Part shown: piece by piece, positions 8,720-17,350 of the stretch
How the letters are laid out: each line of letters starts with the position of its first letter
Numbering within the stretch: position 1 is the stretch's first letter
Assembly: GCA_051025295.1 (NCBI GenBank)
Contig: JBMGJV010000004.1
Direction: 5' to 3' (one strand)
Length of the DNA: 64,000 nt
Source of the DNA: KBS-83 sp051025295
GTDB lineage: Bacteria > Acidobacteriota > Terriglobia > Terriglobales > Acidobacteriaceae
The notes under the pieces: model-generated
Database searches by the model: none
Told to the model about the DNA's origin: nothing
Seen by the model: only the letters and a program-made list of their open reading frames with translations
Program-made: the position numbers and the translations under genes

Positions 8720-10840
8720 ATGGCTTTTGGCTTCGTGATGTCCGGTTCGCGTGTGGGTTTGCGGCTGCAGGGAGGCGTGCTGGCGCTGGCTGCGTGCATG
8801 CTGGCGACGCCGCTGAACAGCGCTGCGCAGGCGACGCAGTACAAGGACGCGCCGCCGGTGCTGCTGGGTGCGGCGTGGTATCCGGAGCAATGGGACGAGG
8901 CGACGTGGGAGCGCGACCTGCAGAGCATGGAGGCGGCGCACATCCACCTGGCGCGGGTGGGTGAGTTTGCCTGGAGCGCGATGGAGCCGAGCGAGGGCCA
9001 CTACGACTGGACGTGGCTGGACCACGCGATCGCGATGGCCGCGCAACATCACGTGGTCATCGTGCTGGGCACGCCGACTGCTGCGCCGCCAGCGTGGCTG
9101 ACGACGAAGTATCCGGAGACGTTGCGCGTGGATGAAAACGGACGGCGCGACGAGCACGGCAATCGGCAGCAGTTCTCGTTTGCGAACACGAAGTATCGCC
9201 AGCTGGCGCACGGCATTGCCGAGGCGATGGCGGTGCGCTATGGGCACAACCCGAACGTGGTGGGCTGGCAGCTGGACAACGAGTATGCGAACGACTCGTT
9301 CGGTCCGGAGGCGCGCGCGCAGTGGCATGCGTGGCTGAAGCAGAAGTACGGCACGATCGACCGGCTGAACACGCTGTGGACGACGCAGTACTGGAGTCAG
9401 ACGTACGACAACTTCGACGAGATACCGGCGCGGCACGATGAGGAGAATCCGGCGCTGCTGCTGGATTGGCGGCACTTCGTGAGCGAGACGTGGAAGAGCT
9501 ATTCGGAGAACCAGATCAGCGCGATCCGGCCGCATGCGGATCCGCGGCAGTTCATCACGACGAACACGATGGGCTGGTTCGATGGCTTCGACAGCTACGT
9601 GGTGCACAGCGTGCTCGATATAGCGGCGTGGGATGACTATGTCGGCGGTCCGGCGTACGACTGGGCGAACAACGGTGCAGCGCACGACCTGACGCGCGGC
9701 TACAAGCAGAAGAACTTCTGGGTGATGGAGACCGAGCCTGCGTTTGTGAACTGGCGCAAGACGAACAATCCCCTGCCCAAGGGCCAGGTACGCGAGATGG
9801 CGTGGCAGGCCGTGGGGCACGGCGCAGATGCGGTCGAGTACTGGCAATGGCGCAGCGCGCTGAATGGGCAGGAGCAGTATCACGGCACGCTCGTGGGGCC
9901 GGACGGCAAGCCGGTGCCGGTGTATGCAGAGGTCCAGCAGGTGGGCGCGGAGTTCGAGAAGGCAGGCAAGGCGTTGGCCGGCACGACGCCGGTGTCGCAC
10001 GTGGCCGTGCTGCACGACTTCAACAGCCGCTGGGCGATCGACTTTCAGCGGCACGCGGCGAAGTTCGAGCCGGTGGAGGAGCTTGTCGATTTCTATCGGC
10101 CGCTGCGGCAACAGACGGATGGGGTGGATGTGATCTCGCCGACGGCCGACCTGAACCGCTATGCACTGGTTGTGGCGCCGGCGCTGAACGTGCTGCCACA
10201 GGCGACGGCCGATCACCTGATGGCTTATGTGCAGCAAGGCGGTCACCTGGTGCTGGGTCCGCGCAGTGCGATGAAGAACGAGTTCGACGCGCTGTGGCCG
10301 AACCGGCAGCCGGGACCGCTGCAGATCCTGCTGGGCGGCAAGGTGGAGGAGTTCTACGCGCTGGATGCACCGGTGACGGTGACGAGTCAGGGTCTGGGCG
10401 ACGGTACGGGGAACGTGTGGGCCGAACTGCTGGAGCCACTGACGGGGAGCAACCAGGCCGAGGTGGCGGCGCGCTACCAGCCGAGCTCCGGCAGCGCGGG
10501 CTGGCTGGATGGGCAACCGGCGATCCTGACCAAGCAGGTCGGCAAGGGGTCGGTCACGTATGTGGGCTTCTGGCCGGATGCGAGGATGCTGGCGTCGTTG
10601 TCACAGCATTGGCTGCAGAACGCGAACGTCACGCCGCTGGTGGCGCATGTGCCGGAGGGTGTCGAGGTGTGCGAGCGCGCGGGCGAGGGAAAGCGTGTGG
10701 TGATCGTGATGAACCACACGGAGCAGACGCAGCAGGTGACGCTGCCTGCGGGGATGCGGGATTTGCTGGGGAGTGGCGAGACGAGCCGGCTGGATCTGGC
10801 GCCGCATGGGGTGGCGGTACTGGAGGCGGCTGGGCGCTAG
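8720..10840 (+). CDS. GH42 beta-galactosidase, secreted
   Basis: A 706-residue glycoside hydrolase family 42 enzyme releasing beta-linked galactose. The N-terminal signal peptide (about residues 1-33, ending TPLNSAAQA) implies export. The (beta/alpha)8 domain starts at LLGAAWYPEQWDEATWERDL. The acid/base Glu is in GWQLDNEY (about E188) and the likely nucleophile is in FWVMETEP (about E337). A trimerisation-like region and a C-terminal beta domain follow (VCERAGEGKRVVIVMNHTEQ). It is monocistronic, with a strong purine-rich ribosome-binding site and a LacI-type operator just upstream, suggesting induction by a galactoside or plant polysaccharide breakdown product. Confidence 0.93.
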   Translation: MAFGFVMSGSRVGLRLQGGVLALAACMLATPLNSAAQATQYKDAPPVLLGAAWYPEQWDEATWERDLQSMEAAHIHLARVGEFAWSAMEPSEGHYDWTWLDHAIAMAAQHHVVIVLGTPTAAPPAWLTTKYPETLRVDENGRRDEHGNRQQFSFANTKYRQLAHGIAEAMAVRYGHNPNVVGWQLDNEYANDSFGPEARAQWHAWLKQKYGTIDRLNTLWTTQYWSQTYDNFDEIPARHDEENPALLLDWRHFVSETWKSYSENQISAIRPHADPRQFITTNTMGWFDGFDSYVVHSVLDIAAWDDYVGGPAYDWANNGAAHDLTRGYKQKNFWVMETEPAFVNWRKTNNPLPKGQVREMAWQAVGHGADAVEYWQWRSALNGQEQYHGTLVGPDGKPVPVYAEVQQVGAEFEKAGKALAGTTPVSHVAVLHDFNSRWAIDFQRHAAKFEPVEELVDFYRPLRQQTDGVDVISPTADLNRYALVVAPALNVLPQATADHLMAYVQQGGHLVLGPRSAMKNEFDALWPNRQPGPLQILLGGKVEEFYALDAPVTVTSQGLGDGTGNVWAELLEPLTGSNQAEVAARYQPSSGSAGWLDGQPAILTKQVGKGSVTYVGFWPDARMLASLSQHWLQNANVTPLVAHVPEGVEVCERAGEGKRVVIVMNHTEQTQQVTLPAGMRDLLGSGETSRLDLAPHGVAVLEAAGR

Positions 10841-10923
10841 CGGCTGCGCGAAGAGGTTCGTTCAGTGCGTATGCATGGGCGCGAAACTCGGACGAACCGT
10901 CTTGCCGGTGTCAGGAACTGATC

Positions 10924-11358
10924 TCAGGAGCTGCTCTCTCGCTTGCTGCTCGTTCGCGGCTTCGGCTTGCCCTTGGGCTGCAGGTTCAGCTCAACCGCGG
11001 CGCGGATGACTTGCTTCAACGCGGCCTCGTTGATTGCCTCGCCTTCGTGGATGTCGATGGCGCGACGAACGTTTCCGTCGAGGCTGGAGTTGAACAGACG
11101 CGAAGGGTCCAGCAGCGAAGCTCCTTTGGCGAAGGTTAACTTGACAACGGATTTATAAGTCTCGCCCGTGCAGACGATGCCGGCATGCGACCAGACGGGA
11201 GTGCCACGCCACTTCCACTCTTCGACGATCTCTGGATCGGCCTCGTGGATGAGTGCGCGGACCTGCGCGAGTGTCTTGCCGCGCCAGTCGGCGAGTTCCC
11301 TGATCTTGGCGTCGATGTTGGCAGAGGCAGATTGGGTTGACGGCTCTGGTGGCTTCAT
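10924..11358 (-). CDS. DUF1801 domain-containing protein
   Basis: A 144-residue cytoplasmic protein of the DUF1801 (YdhG-like) fold. Recognisable features are WRGKTLAQVRALIHEADPEIVEEWKWRGTPVWSHAGIVC and VKLTFAKGASLLDP, followed by the DGNVRRAIDIHEGE region and a basic C-terminal tail (KGKPKPRTSSKRESSS). The role of the family is unclear. The ATG is chosen because GGAG sits 6 bases before it; an upstream in-frame TTG would overlap that site. It converges on the GH42 gene and shares no operon with its neighbours. Confidence 0.8.
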   Translation of the reverse strand: MKPPEPSTQSASANIDAKIRELADWRGKTLAQVRALIHEADPEIVEEWKWRGTPVWSHAGIVCTGETYKSVVKLTFAKGASLLDPSRLFNSSLDGNVRRAIDIHEGEAINEAALKQVIRAAVELNLQPKGKPKPRTSSKRESSS

Positions 11359-11431
11359 GTGCTGCTCCAACCCTTTTTACGACGGGCGAGCGATAGTGTA
11401 CGGCACCCGGAAGATGGTTGTGGAGCTTAGC

Positions 11432-12049
11432 TCACGCCAGCTTTGGGTACAGGTGCTCGATCACCTTGGGGAGGTAGTCCTTTACGAAGTTTTTCGCGGT
11501 GGCGCCCGGGAAGAAATGTGCCGCCTTCTGTTCCAGAACCAGGTTCGCGAGACCGTGGAGGGTCGCCAAGCCACAGAGCATGGTGGCGGCGTTGTCGAAG
11601 TCCTTCGGGTCTGCGTCTGCCTTGCGCTGGTAGGCGAGGATGGCTCGGCCAAGGCGCAGGCCGGGAGCCTTGCTGGCTGCGGCGAGCCGCGGGTCGGTGC
11701 GATGGACGAGATCGTTGCGAAACATCAGCCGGAAGTGGCCGGGGTAGTGAAGCACGAAGTGGATGAAGGCGAGGCTGACGGCGCGCACATCGGCGACAAC
11801 ATCGTCGAGGTGCCCGGCTTGTTCGATGTACTGATCCGCTCGCTGGTAGGCGAGGATGGCAACCTCGGTAAGCAGGCCACTGGCACTGCCGAAGTGGTGC
11901 GCGGGAGCGGCCGGTGAGACTCCGGCGCGGCGCGCAGCGTTGCGCAGGGAGAAGCCCTCGATGCCGTCTTTCGCGATGATCTCATCGGCGGCTTTGATTA
12001 GCGCGGTGCGCAGGTCGCCGTGATGGTAGGTGAGTCGTTCTTTGGCCAT
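11432..12049 (-). CDS. TetR/AcrR family transcriptional regulator
   Basis: A regulator of about 205 residues with an N-terminal helix-turn-helix (YHHGDLRTALIKAADEI, then GFSLRNAARRAGVSPAAPAHHFGS) and a WHG-type C-terminal ligand domain. The short start (MAKERLTYHHGDL) is preferred. A longer frame to an ATG at 12094 would place one of two operator-like repeats inside the coding region, whereas the short form leaves both repeats in the intergenic region shared with the divergent SDR gene. Ribosome-binding sites are weak for both options. It probably represses the adjacent dehydrogenase and itself. Confidence 0.85.
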   Translation of the reverse strand: MAKERLTYHHGDLRTALIKAADEIIAKDGIEGFSLRNAARRAGVSPAAPAHHFGSASGLLTEVAILAYQRADQYIEQAGHLDDVVADVRAVSLAFIHFVLHYPGHFRLMFRNDLVHRTDPRLAAASKAPGLRLGRAILAYQRKADADPKDFDNAATMLCGLATLHGLANLVLEQKAAHFFPGATAKNFVKDYLPKVIEHLYPKLA

Positions 12050-12061
12050 TGCCTTGGCAGT

Positions 12062-12165
12062 CTTGACAGTGTTTAGATTGGCGAGTATTGTCATGAATAG
12101 TTCAGTTGATCTGGCTGCGTGGGACGCTCACGTTCCACAACTTAACAGTGTACAGATTATTGGCG
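12062..12165. promoter_or_regulatory. Pair of direct repeats, candidate TetR operators
   Basis: Two copies of CTTRACAGTGTNNAGATT, each followed by a GGCGA within a few bases, occur at 12062-12083 and 12141-12165, about 79 bases apart, in the divergent TetR/SDR promoter region. The second copy (TTAACAGTGTACAGATTA) is itself partly palindromic, as TetR sites usually are. The position and duplication are seen directly; the role as binding sites for the adjacent TetR protein is inference. Confidence 0.5.
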
Positions 12166-12196
12166 AAGGTGGAAAGCCTTCCGAAAGGAATACCGA

Positions 12197-13009
12197 ATGA
12201 GTAGCAAAGTCTGGTTTATCACGGGAACATCGCGCGGTTTCGGACGCATCTGGGCGGAAGCAGCCCTGAAGCGCGGAGACAAAGTGACGGCGACGGCGCG
12301 CAAGCTGGAGGACATCGCCGACCTGAAGGAGCGATTTGGCGATGCGGTGCTGCCGCTGCAACTGGATGTGACGAACGCGGAACAGGTCCCGCAGGTGATC
12401 CAGCAGGCGTACGAGCACTTCGGCCGGATGGATGTGCTGGTGAACAACGCCGGGGTCAGCCTGATCGCGACGGCTGAAGAGGCGACGGATGAACAGATGC
12501 AGCGCGTGTTCGACGCGAACTATTTCGGCGTGGTGCGTGTGTTGCGAGCTGCTCTGCCACTGCTGAGGAAGCAAGGCAGCGGGCACATCCTGGGGGTGAC
12601 GAGCAGCCTGGGCCTGACTCCGATGCCGTTCATCGGGTTCTACTCCGCGACCAAAGCCGCGGCGGAAGCGCTTCACGAAACACTGGCGAAGGAAGTAGCG
12701 CAGTTCGGCATCAAGGTGACGATCATCGAGCCTGGCGCGTACGCGACCGACTTCGGCAAGAGCGCCGTCCGAGCCGAGGGCATGCCGGTGTATGACGAAT
12801 ATCGCAAGCAGTTCGTGGCCGGACTGATGCGTCTGAAGCGTGGCGCTCCTGAGGCGACGGCAGAGGCCATCCTTACGGTTGTGGACGCGGAGCAGCCACC
12901 ACTGCGGTTGATCCTGGGAAGCACATCACTGCCGCAGGTTCGCGCAGTGTATGCAGATCGGCTTGCGACATGGGATGCGTGGGAGCCAGTGTCGGACGCT
13001 GCGCAGTAA
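12197..13009 (+). CDS. Short-chain dehydrogenase/reductase
   Basis: A 270-residue classical SDR. Visible are the nucleotide-binding TGTSRGFG (about 10-16), NNAG (about 83-86), the catalytic Ser in GVTSSLG, and the YxxxK pair in FYSATKAAAEAL (Y149, K153). The chain continues with IEPGAYATDFGKSAV, as in the 'SDR_c5'-like reductases that often sit beside TetR regulators. The substrate cannot be read from sequence. It is divergent from the TetR gene, with two repeated operator-like elements between them, so TetR-controlled, ligand-induced expression is likely. Confidence 0.9.
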   Translation: MSSKVWFITGTSRGFGRIWAEAALKRGDKVTATARKLEDIADLKERFGDAVLPLQLDVTNAEQVPQVIQQAYEHFGRMDVLVNNAGVSLIATAEEATDEQMQRVFDANYFGVVRVLRAALPLLRKQGSGHILGVTSSLGLTPMPFIGFYSATKAAAEALHETLAKEVAQFGIKVTIIEPGAYATDFGKSAVRAEGMPVYDEYRKQFVAGLMRLKRGAPEATAEAILTVVDAEQPPLRLILGSTSLPQVRAVYADRLATWDAWEPVSDAAQ

Positions 13010-13082
13010 ACACCGATCGAGTGGCCGGCCAGATGAGGATGGCGCTGTGATGGCGCTTCCTCGCTGAGCGGGCGGGTGCGAC

Positions 13083-14621
13083 TCAGGCGGTGCGCGCCGT
13101 GGGACCGCCTGGCTCGCCCGCGTACTGATGGATGGCCTCGCACGGCATGGTGATCTGTACCTGTGTGCGATTTGTGCCGTCGGGCTGCGGGCGCGAGCCG
13201 ATACTAATGGAACCGCCGTACTTTTCGACGATGCCCTTCGATACCCACAGACCGAGCCCGGTGCCATGTTCGCCCTTGGTGCTGAAGAACGGGGTGAAGA
13301 GGCGGTCGACGTTTTCGGCGGGCACGCCGGGGCCGCTGTCCTCGACCACGAGGCGCGACATGGAGGGCTTGCTGCCGGAGAGCGTGGAGGCGCGCACGCG
13401 GATGCTGCCGCCGTGGGGCACGGCATCGATGGCATTGCTGATGAGATTGATGAGCACTTGGCGCAGATCGCCGCGCGTGGCGAAGATGACGCAGGCAGTC
13501 TCGGCAGTGATCTCGGTGGCGATGCCCTTGCTGCGGAAGCGCGGCGTGAAGAGGCGCATGACATCGTGTGCCAACTCGTCAATCTGAATCGGCGAGGGCG
13601 TGCTGTTGTCGCGATAGAAGGCGAGCGTCTGCTTGGAGATGGCGGAGACGCGCTGCAACTCATACTCCGCCATGCTGATGTACTTGCGACCGTTGGTGGA
13701 GAGCGACCGTTCCTGCTTGAGCAGGAAGACGAGGTTGGTGAGCGATTCGAGCGGGTTGTTGATCTCGTGCGCGATGGTGGCGGCCATGCGACCGGTGACG
13801 GCGAGCTTCTCGGCGGTGCGCAGCGCCTCTTCGCGCGTGCGCTGCTCCTGAACGTCGGTCGCGGTGCAGACCCAGCGGGGCGATTCTGTCTCGCCGCCGA
13901 AGGTGACGGCGCGAATCATGTACCAGTGATAGTCACCTGTCGGCTGCTGGCGAAGACGCGCCTCGAGCGAGAAGCCGGCGTGATCGCGGCGCGCGCGCGT
14001 CCATGCCTGCTCGCAGCCGGCGAGGTCGTCCGGATGCACGACGCGGGAGTCGCACCAACGCAGGCTGTCCTGCTGGATGGCGCGCCGCCATGCGGGGTTC
14101 GCGTAATTGAGATTGCCGTCGGAATCGAGCGTCCAGACGAGCTGCGTGAGGGCGTTGGTGAGCTGGCGGAAGCGCTCTTCGCTGGCGCGGGCGGTGGCCT
14201 CAGCGCGCAGGCGGGTCTGGTGCTCGTTGGCTTCCTTGAGGGCGCGACGCACGGCGGGGCCGAGGCGGTCGAGCCGCTGCTTGAGAACGTAATCGGTCGC
14301 GCCACGGTGCAGGCTGTTGATGGCCACCTCTTCCCCAACGACGCCGGAGATGAAGATGAAGGGCACCTGGGGGTCGCGTTCGCGGACCATGTCGAGCGCG
14401 AGCATGCCGTTGAAGCCGGGCACGTCGTAGTCGGCGAGGATGACGTCGTACGGCCGCTGCTCGAGCAGGCGCACGAAGTCTTCCCGTCCCACGGCGTGAT
14501 GCAGGTCGAGGGAGAAGCCGTCGCGCTCCATGCGGGCGACTGAGAGATCGCGGTCGAGGAGGCTGTCCTCGAGCATCAGGATGGAGACGGGCCGGGGGGA
14601 GATGGGCACGGACTTATCCAT
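13083..14621 (-). CDS. Receiver-PAS-histidine kinase, last gene of the lar-bph unit
   Basis: A 512-residue cytoplasmic sensor kinase. An N-terminal receiver domain (about 1-125) has the phospho-accepting Asp64 in DVILADYDVPG and the conserved Lys in DYVLKQRL. A PAS domain (about 148-260) precedes the HisKA/HATPase core. The phosphorylated His is about 285 in ATIAHEINNPLESL, followed by LINLISNAIDAVPHGG, SGPGVPAEN and GTGLGLWVSKGIVEKYGG. Its ATG overlaps the stop of the upstream response regulator by 8 bases, implying translational coupling. The receiver could take phosphate from the bacteriophytochrome encoded two genes upstream, linking light input to this kinase; that connection is inferred from gene order. 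Confidence 0.9.
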   Translation of the reverse strand: MDKSVPISPRPVSILMLEDSLLDRDLSVARMERDGFSLDLHHAVGREDFVRLLEQRPYDVILADYDVPGFNGMLALDMVRERDPQVPFIFISGVVGEEVAINSLHRGATDYVLKQRLDRLGPAVRRALKEANEHQTRLRAEATARASEERFRQLTNALTQLVWTLDSDGNLNYANPAWRRAIQQDSLRWCDSRVVHPDDLAGCEQAWTRARRDHAGFSLEARLRQQPTGDYHWYMIRAVTFGGETESPRWVCTATDVQEQRTREEALRTAEKLAVTGRMAATIAHEINNPLESLTNLVFLLKQERSLSTNGRKYISMAEYELQRVSAISKQTLAFYRDNSTPSPIQIDELAHDVMRLFTPRFRSKGIATEITAETACVIFATRGDLRQVLINLISNAIDAVPHGGSIRVRASTLSGSKPSMSRLVVEDSGPGVPAENVDRLFTPFFSTKGEHGTGLGLWVSKGIVEKYGGSISIGSRPQPDGTNRTQVQITMPCEAIHQYAGEPGGPTARTA

Positions 14622-15069
14622 TCCGGAGCACCCTGGCGCTGCCCGGCGGCGGCTCATTGAGCACAGCCCAGAAGACGCCGAGGTCCTGCACCGCTTTAAT
14701 GAATTCTGAGAAGGCGACCGGCTTGACGACAAATGCATTCACACCGAGCTGGTAGCCGGTGATGACGTCTCGCTCTTCGCGCGAGGAGGTGAGCAGGACG
14801 ACGGGCAGATGATCCATGCCGGGCGTCTTGCGGATCATGGCCAGCAGTTCGAGACCATCGATCTTGGGCAGCTTGAGGTCGAGCAGGACGACGGCGGGGT
14901 TGCCGACGGCGCGGCCAGCGTGCACGCCGCGGCGGAACAGGTAATCGGCGGCTTCCTCGCCATCGCGGGCGATGATGACTTCGTTGGCCAGCCGGCTCTT
15001 CTCAAGGGCGTTGAGGCACAACTCCAGGTCGAGGGGATTGTCCTCAACGAGCAGAATCGGTTTCAGCAT
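14614..15069 (-). CDS. Single-domain response regulator (Rcp1/BphR-like)
   Basis: A 151-residue stand-alone receiver. The acidic pocket is in ILLVEDNPLD, the phospho-accepting Asp64 in VVLLDLKLPKIDG, then VVLLTSSREERD and the conserved Lys in FVVKPVAF. There is no DNA-binding output domain. The spacing and the TSSREERDVITGYQLGVNAF segment resemble the response regulators paired with cyanobacterial and bacterial phytochromes. Its start lies 26 bases inside the end of the bacteriophytochrome gene, so the two are coupled. It most likely receives phosphate from that kinase and relays it, perhaps to the downstream receiver-PAS kinase. Confidence 0.92.
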   Translation of the reverse strand: MLKPILLVEDNPLDLELCLNALEKSRLANEVIIARDGEEAADYLFRRGVHAGRAVGNPAVVLLDLKLPKIDGLELLAMIRKTPGMDHLPVVLLTSSREERDVITGYQLGVNAFVVKPVAFSEFIKAVQDLGVFWAVLNEPPPGSARVLRNG

Positions 15070-17350
15070 CCAGTCCTTCTTGTCTTGCCGGGAGTGTGAA
15101 GAAGAAGGTCGCGCCTTTGCCGACCTCTCCCCGCGCGTCGACGCGCCCCCCATGTCGAGTAATAATTCTCTGAATGTTCGCGAGGCCGATGCCGGTTCCT
15201 TCGTACTCCTCGGCGCGGTGCAATCGCTGGAACACTCCAAACAATTTATGCGAATACTGCTGGTCAAACCCGACGCCGTTGTCGCGGACCGAGAAGATGT
15301 GATCCTTGCCGCGCAGTTCGACGCCGACATGCACCTCCGGGTTGGCTACCTTGCGTGTGTACTTGATCGCATTTGAAAAAAGATTGATGAGCACCTGGCG
15401 CAAAAGGTTGATATCCCCGCGCACGATCGGTAACGGGTCCATGGTGAGACGGATCTCGCGACCGTTCGCCTCCTGCGCGTAGACGTCGGACCAGGCGGCC
15501 TGGGCGAGCTCGTGCATGTTGACGGCGTGCTGCGCGATCTTGACGCGGCCGATGCGGGAGAAGTTGAGGAGCGTGTCGACCAGCAGGCCGGCAAAGCGAG
15601 TGGACTCGATGATGGTGTTGAGGTAGCGGCGTCCCCGCTCGCTGAGACGATCGCGCTCTTCCTCAAGCAGCAGTTCAGAGAAGCCGGAGATATGACGGAA
15701 GGGCGCGCGCAAATCATGGGAGACGGAGTAGGAGAACGCCTCGAGCTCCCTGTTGGCGAACTCGAGTTCGGCGGCGATGTCGGCCATCTCCTCGGCGCGG
15801 CGGAGCACGATCTGGATGATGGCGCTGCGCAGCTCGGTTGCGGCCTCGATGTCGGTCTCTTCCCAGGGACGGGCCTTGCCGCGAACGGTCTCGGTCCAGG
15901 TCGCAAAGGATTTGCGCGGATGGATGGCGAACCGGCCGTTGGCGGTCTCGATCTGCTTCGCGGGCTCGCCTGCCCACTGAATCGTTTCGCGCAGCTCCGG
16001 GCGGAACCAGAGCAGGTACGAGCCGTGCACATTCGAGATGGAGATGGCGAGCAGGCCGCTGGCCGTGGTCGCCCATGAGGCGGCTTCGGGAAATTCGGCA
16101 GCGAGCGATGATGTGACAAAGACGTGGCGCTCGCCACGCTCGAGCAGCCAGTCTGAGATACGCAGCACCTCGTCGGAGGCAGGCGTGCGACCAATCAGGG
16201 TACACTCGCGGCCGAGCACGAGCGCTACGCCGCCGGCACTGGTGAGCTCGAGGAGATCGCCGGCGTGATCGGTGAGGCTATAGAGGTAACGATCCTCCGT
16301 TGCCATGGAGGTGAGCAGGCGACGCTGCACGGTGCGCAGCTCGACGGTGCGAGAGAGGCGTGCCGCTTTGAGTTCTGCGGCGACCTGCGCGGCGAAAAAT
16401 TGCACGAGCAGATCGCAGGAAGCGCGCAGGCGGTAGGCGACGTGACGCGGCTCACGGTGATGGAGCGAGATCAGCCCCCAAAGGCGGCCATCAATCACGA
16501 TCGACACCGACATGGACGCGATCGTGCCCATGTTGCGCATGTACTCGCGATGGATGGGCGAGACAGAGCGCAGGATGGAGCCCGACAGATCGAGCGTCGG
16601 CTCTCCAGGGTTCAGAGCGCAGATTGGCGATGGCGTGTAGTCGACGTTCGGGATGATGCGGACGCGATTGAGCGCGTAGAGACGACGCGCCTGCTGCGGC
16701 ACATCGGACGCCGGAAAGCGCAGATGGAGATACGAGGGCAGGCGGTCGTTGCGATCCTCGGCGAGCACGATGCCGGTGCCGTCTTGGTCGAAGCGGTACA
16801 GCAGGGCGCGATCGAAGCCGGTGAGCCGGCGGATCTGCCGCGCGGCGACGGCGCTGATCGCCTCGATGCCGGTGAGCGTCGGAATGCGCGAGATGATCGA
16901 GTACAGATCGGCGTTGAGGGCATCGACGTCGAGCGGCGCGGACTCGGCTTCGAACTCGAGCACGAGGAGACTGCTGCTGCGATAGGAGACGATCTCGAAG
17001 TGCGGCGCGCCGGGTTCATCGGAGAGCGGAGCGGTGATGGCGAACTCGGCGGTAGCGGACGGGCGAGCTACCTGGAGCTGGCGCGAGAGCCGGTCGAGAG
17101 ACGACGCCGGTAGTAGCGAGCCGATCGTGCGGCCGAGGATGCGATCCAGAGGACGATCGAGAAAGTGCGCGGCCGACTCGCTCGCGTGCGTGATGATGCG
17201 GGCCCGCAGATCTTCTTCCGGGCCGCTGAGGGCCAGCAGGAAGCCGTGTGGCTGAATGCTGCCGGGCGTGTGGATCGGCTCGCGATCGCAGCTCTTGAGA
17301 TCGAGCTCAGCCAGGGCGGCTTCAGAGAGATCTGGAAGGCCTGTACTCAT
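15044..17350 (-). CDS. bphP: Bacteriophytochrome sensor histidine kinase
   Basis: A 768-residue red/far-red photoreceptor kinase with PAS-GAF-PHY-HisKA-HATPase order. The biliverdin-attaching Cys is C21 in DLKSCDREPIHTPGSIQPHG. The GAF domain has LRFPASDVPQQARRLY (about 210-225) and the chromophore-pocket His in HREYMRNMGT. The PHY tongue carries PRKSF (about 479-483). The phosphorylated His is about 545 in SYSVSHDLRAPFRHI, followed by LINLFSNAIKYTR and GTGIGLANIQRII. It is cytoplasmic. The gene directly upstream encodes heme oxygenase, supplying biliverdin, and overlaps it by 4 bases; a response regulator overlaps downstream. All residues needed for chromophore binding and kinase activity appear intact. 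Confidence 0.96.
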   Translation of the reverse strand: MSTGLPDLSEAALAELDLKSCDREPIHTPGSIQPHGFLLALSGPEEDLRARIITHASESAAHFLDRPLDRILGRTIGSLLPASSLDRLSRQLQVARPSATAEFAITAPLSDEPGAPHFEIVSYRSSSLLVLEFEAESAPLDVDALNADLYSIISRIPTLTGIEAISAVAARQIRRLTGFDRALLYRFDQDGTGIVLAEDRNDRLPSYLHLRFPASDVPQQARRLYALNRVRIIPNVDYTPSPICALNPGEPTLDLSGSILRSVSPIHREYMRNMGTIASMSVSIVIDGRLWGLISLHHREPRHVAYRLRASCDLLVQFFAAQVAAELKAARLSRTVELRTVQRRLLTSMATEDRYLYSLTDHAGDLLELTSAGGVALVLGRECTLIGRTPASDEVLRISDWLLERGERHVFVTSSLAAEFPEAASWATTASGLLAISISNVHGSYLLWFRPELRETIQWAGEPAKQIETANGRFAIHPRKSFATWTETVRGKARPWEETDIEAATELRSAIIQIVLRRAEEMADIAAELEFANRELEAFSYSVSHDLRAPFRHISGFSELLLEEERDRLSERGRRYLNTIIESTRFAGLLVDTLLNFSRIGRVKIAQHAVNMHELAQAAWSDVYAQEANGREIRLTMDPLPIVRGDINLLRQVLINLFSNAIKYTRKVANPEVHVGVELRGKDHIFSVRDNGVGFDQQYSHKLFGVFQRLHRAEEYEGTGIGLANIQRIITRHGGRVDARGEVGKGATFFFTLPARQEGLDAETDSAR

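Noticed and set aside
8687..10516. 609-codon minus-strand ORF opposite the GH42 gene
   Set aside because: The translation is Arg/His/Val-rich without motifs, and the plus strand encodes a complete GH42 enzyme with catalytic residues.
12945..13080. Hairpin between the SDR gene and the minus-strand kinase as a terminator
   Set aside because: The inverted repeat (GAGGA...TCCTC) is short and interrupted, and no T-run follows on either strand.
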